A stretch of DNA of 64,000 nt from Metarhizium brunneum (Eukaryota; Ascomycota; Sordariomycetes; Hypocreales; Clavicipitaceae): the NCBI RefSeq assembly GCF_013426205.1, contig NC_089423.1:6324001-6388000 (forward strand), given 5' to 3'. This document shows positions 62,368 to 64,000 of the stretch, piece after piece (the stretch's first letter is position 1; the number at the start of each line of letters is the position of its first letter). The translations under genes were made by a program, and so were the position numbers. Below the pieces are notes generated by a model. That model had not been told where the DNA came from. It searched no databases and saw only the letters and a program-made list of their open reading frames with translations.

Positions 62368-63348
62368 TTAGAGCTTAGCAGCGCCACCAGCCCGACTCTG
62401 CGCATCTTGAAAGAGGGTGCCGTTTAGATACTTGAACCCCGAGTCCACGGCAACCGTAACGACCGTCTTGCCGGGTCCTAATTCCTTGGCCAGCTGCAGA
62501 GCAGCAACGACATTCAGCCCCGATGACGTCCCTACAAGAAGGCCCTCCTCCTTTGCGAGCCGGCGACAAATAGCGCGCGCCTGTTCCTCGTCGATGGCTC
62601 GAACTTCATCATACAGATCCCGATTGAGGTGCTGTGCGACGAAACCCGGGGCAACACCCTCAACAGAATGTGTCCCCGTCACGCCCTGGGTCAGCAACGG
62701 CGCCGACGCAGGTTCAAGAATGACAATCCGCGTCGACGGGGACTTTGACCTCAACACTCTCCCCACGCCCATGGCCATGCCGGCCGTGCCAACAGCTCCG
62801 CAGAATGCGTCAATCCCCCCAGGAACCTGTTCAACCAACTCGTGGCCGATGCCCTCGTATCCAACCAGAGCGTCTCGATTGACGAACTGGTCGGTGAAGT
62901 AATGGCCGTGCTCCCGGCCGATTTCCGCCGCCCGCTTGTTCATCGCAGGCAGCAAGTCTGGCGTCAGCTTTCCAGACGGACTGTGCGTAATGTCCAGGTC
63001 TGCTCCCAGCGCAGTCATCGACCGCAGCTTCTCCACGGCGACGGCGTCTGAGCAAAGAACTCGGAACCGATAGCCCTTTGCGGCGCAGACGAATCCCAGC
63101 GACGATCCGGTACTGCCGCCCGTGGCTTCAACCACCGTCATGCCGGCTTGGAGATCCCCGCGCTTCTCGGCTTCTTCAATCATGGATTTTGCCATTCTGT
63201 CCTTGTAGGACCCGGTAGGATTGTAGAACTCCAGTTTGATGTAGACGTTGGCGTATCCGGCCGGTACCACGTGCTTCAACTGCACCACGGGTGTTTTCCC
63301 AATTGCGTCCAAGATGGAGCCCATGGCAGCTGGCGCGTGTGATTGCAT
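62368..63348 (-). CDS. PLP-dependent cysteine-synthase-family enzyme
   Basis: Intron-free; the ATG at 63348 gives 326 aa (an upstream in-frame extension lacks ATG). Fold type II PLP enzyme: the Schiff-base Lys is in NPTGSYKDRMA (K49). The substrate/phosphate loop is GGSTGSS at 77-83, where cysteine synthases have a TSGNTG-type loop. The PLP phosphate loop appears as GAVGTAGMAMG, and the C-terminal GTSSGLNVVAALQLA binds the ring nitrogen side. Overall it belongs with O-acetylserine sulfhydrylase/cystathionine beta-synthase catalytic domains. The altered TSGN loop (Gly-Ser in place of Ser-Gly-Asn) suggests a different substrate than standard cysteine synthase. It is cytosolic, as no targeting signal is evident. 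A sulfur role is possible but unproven. Confidence 0.87.
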   Translation of the reverse strand: MQSHAPAAMGSILDAIGKTPVVQLKHVVPAGYANVYIKLEFYNPTGSYKDRMAKSMIEEAEKRGDLQAGMTVVEATGGSTGSSLGFVCAAKGYRFRVLCSDAVAVEKLRSMTALGADLDITHSPSGKLTPDLLPAMNKRAAEIGREHGHYFTDQFVNRDALVGYEGIGHELVEQVPGGIDAFCGAVGTAGMAMGVGRVLRSKSPSTRIVILEPASAPLLTQGVTGTHSVEGVAPGFVAQHLNRDLYDEVRAIDEEQARAICRRLAKEEGLLVGTSSGLNVVAALQLAKELGPGKTVVTVAVDSGFKYLNGTLFQDAQSRAGGAAKL

Positions 63349-64000
63349 GGTTTGGTGTGTTGTGAATTCAAGTGCACGATATGTATCTTGTACGTGAGAC
63401 ACCAGGAGCGGGAGGGAAAATACCTCTTCCCTCCCAGTCTATTAATTGATATACCTCAGCTTGTAAAGCAAAGGGCGTGAAACAGGCGGGAAAGCATTCA
63501 CGCCTTCTATCAACAGGCAGTGGAATGGTCGACACCCATTTGCAGAGAGAATCCACTTCAGTCTGTGGCTGCATATGTTTGCCTACCGGGTAGTTTACAC
63601 TAATCTGCTATTATTAAGTTTAAAAAAACTAGCATTTTAACTTGTCTTAATAATTTTTCAATTTTGATATATTTAAATAATTGACATCAGGTAAGGCCCA
63701 ATAGAAGCAACACAATGTAGCTAGCTACACCTAAGCCCAAGAACCGCAACAGACCAGACCACATCGCGATACGCCAGACACCAGCACACTAATATGCTAT
63801 CAATTGATGGTATATTGCGTGACGGCCGGGCACCTGATCTGGTTGAGTCTGGTCTGGTACTATTTGCCTCCTATTGTATCCTAATGGCATCCGTCACACG
63901 CATGCGCATCATTGTTGGCCATTAAAGAACTCATCAGTCCAATACCAGAATTCAAGTAAATATCGTACTGTATGCTGTTTAGGGAGTCTGGTTCATATCG
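63349..64000. other. window end, AT-rich, no gene
   Basis: This is the promoter side of the PLP enzyme, followed by an AT-rich block at about 63600-63690. No gene is seen before the window ends. Confidence 0.5.

Overview
This is a nuclear window from a filamentous ascomycete. Genes are split by short GT-AG introns (about 55-90 bp, some with a TACTAAC-like branch point), and the gene set is fungal: a MetR/CYS-3-type bZIP factor, exocyst Sec6, an Ede1-like EH protein, Scs7 fatty acid hydroxylase, an NLR-like NACHT/ankyrin protein and a Zn2Cys6 factor. The sequence style suggests Sordariomycetes, probably Hypocreales. That placement is inference; no rRNA or other taxonomic marker is present.

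Layout. 0.5-0.9 kb: small conserved protein, followed by a long imperfect inverted repeat (0.95-1.12 kb). 1.8-3.2 kb (-): sulfur regulator metR with a 606-bp intron. 3.2-13.3 kb: a 10-kb stretch with no supportable gene. 13.3-28.3 kb: the dense housekeeping block, with a DENN protein, BCD1, SEC6, EDE1 (-) and GLR1. 29.8-33.4 kb: a 1198-aa nucleoside-phosphorylase/NACHT/ankyrin protein in a looser, more AT-rich setting. 35.4-37.4 kb (-): an alkyl/arylsulfatase. 38.8-39.5 kb (-): a doubtful two-exon gene. 39.9-45.1 kb: an ABC-C (MRP-type) transporter broken by a frameshift and two stops. 47.2-48.2 kb: a von Willebrand A protein. 50.3-51.2 kb: a frameshifted Zn2Cys6 factor. 53.6-63.3 kb (-): a conserved coiled-coil protein, an RBM39/Rsd1 splicing factor, SCS7 and a PLP-dependent cysteine-synthase-family enzyme.

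The window alternates conserved core blocks (13-28 kb; 53-63 kb) with an accessory segment (29-52 kb) that holds the NLR-like gene, the sulfatase and the decayed transporter and regulator. Several genes touch sulfur or thiol metabolism (metR, sulfatase, glutathione reductase, cysteine-synthase-like enzyme, and an ABC-C transporter of a class that often exports glutathione conjugates), but they are far apart and no shared control element was found. Two short words, TACTCCGTA and CCTAGGTA, recur across the non-coding DNA and were not met in the assigned exons I read. Exon boundaries were deduced by reading splice signals and frame continuity; none were verified with transcripts.
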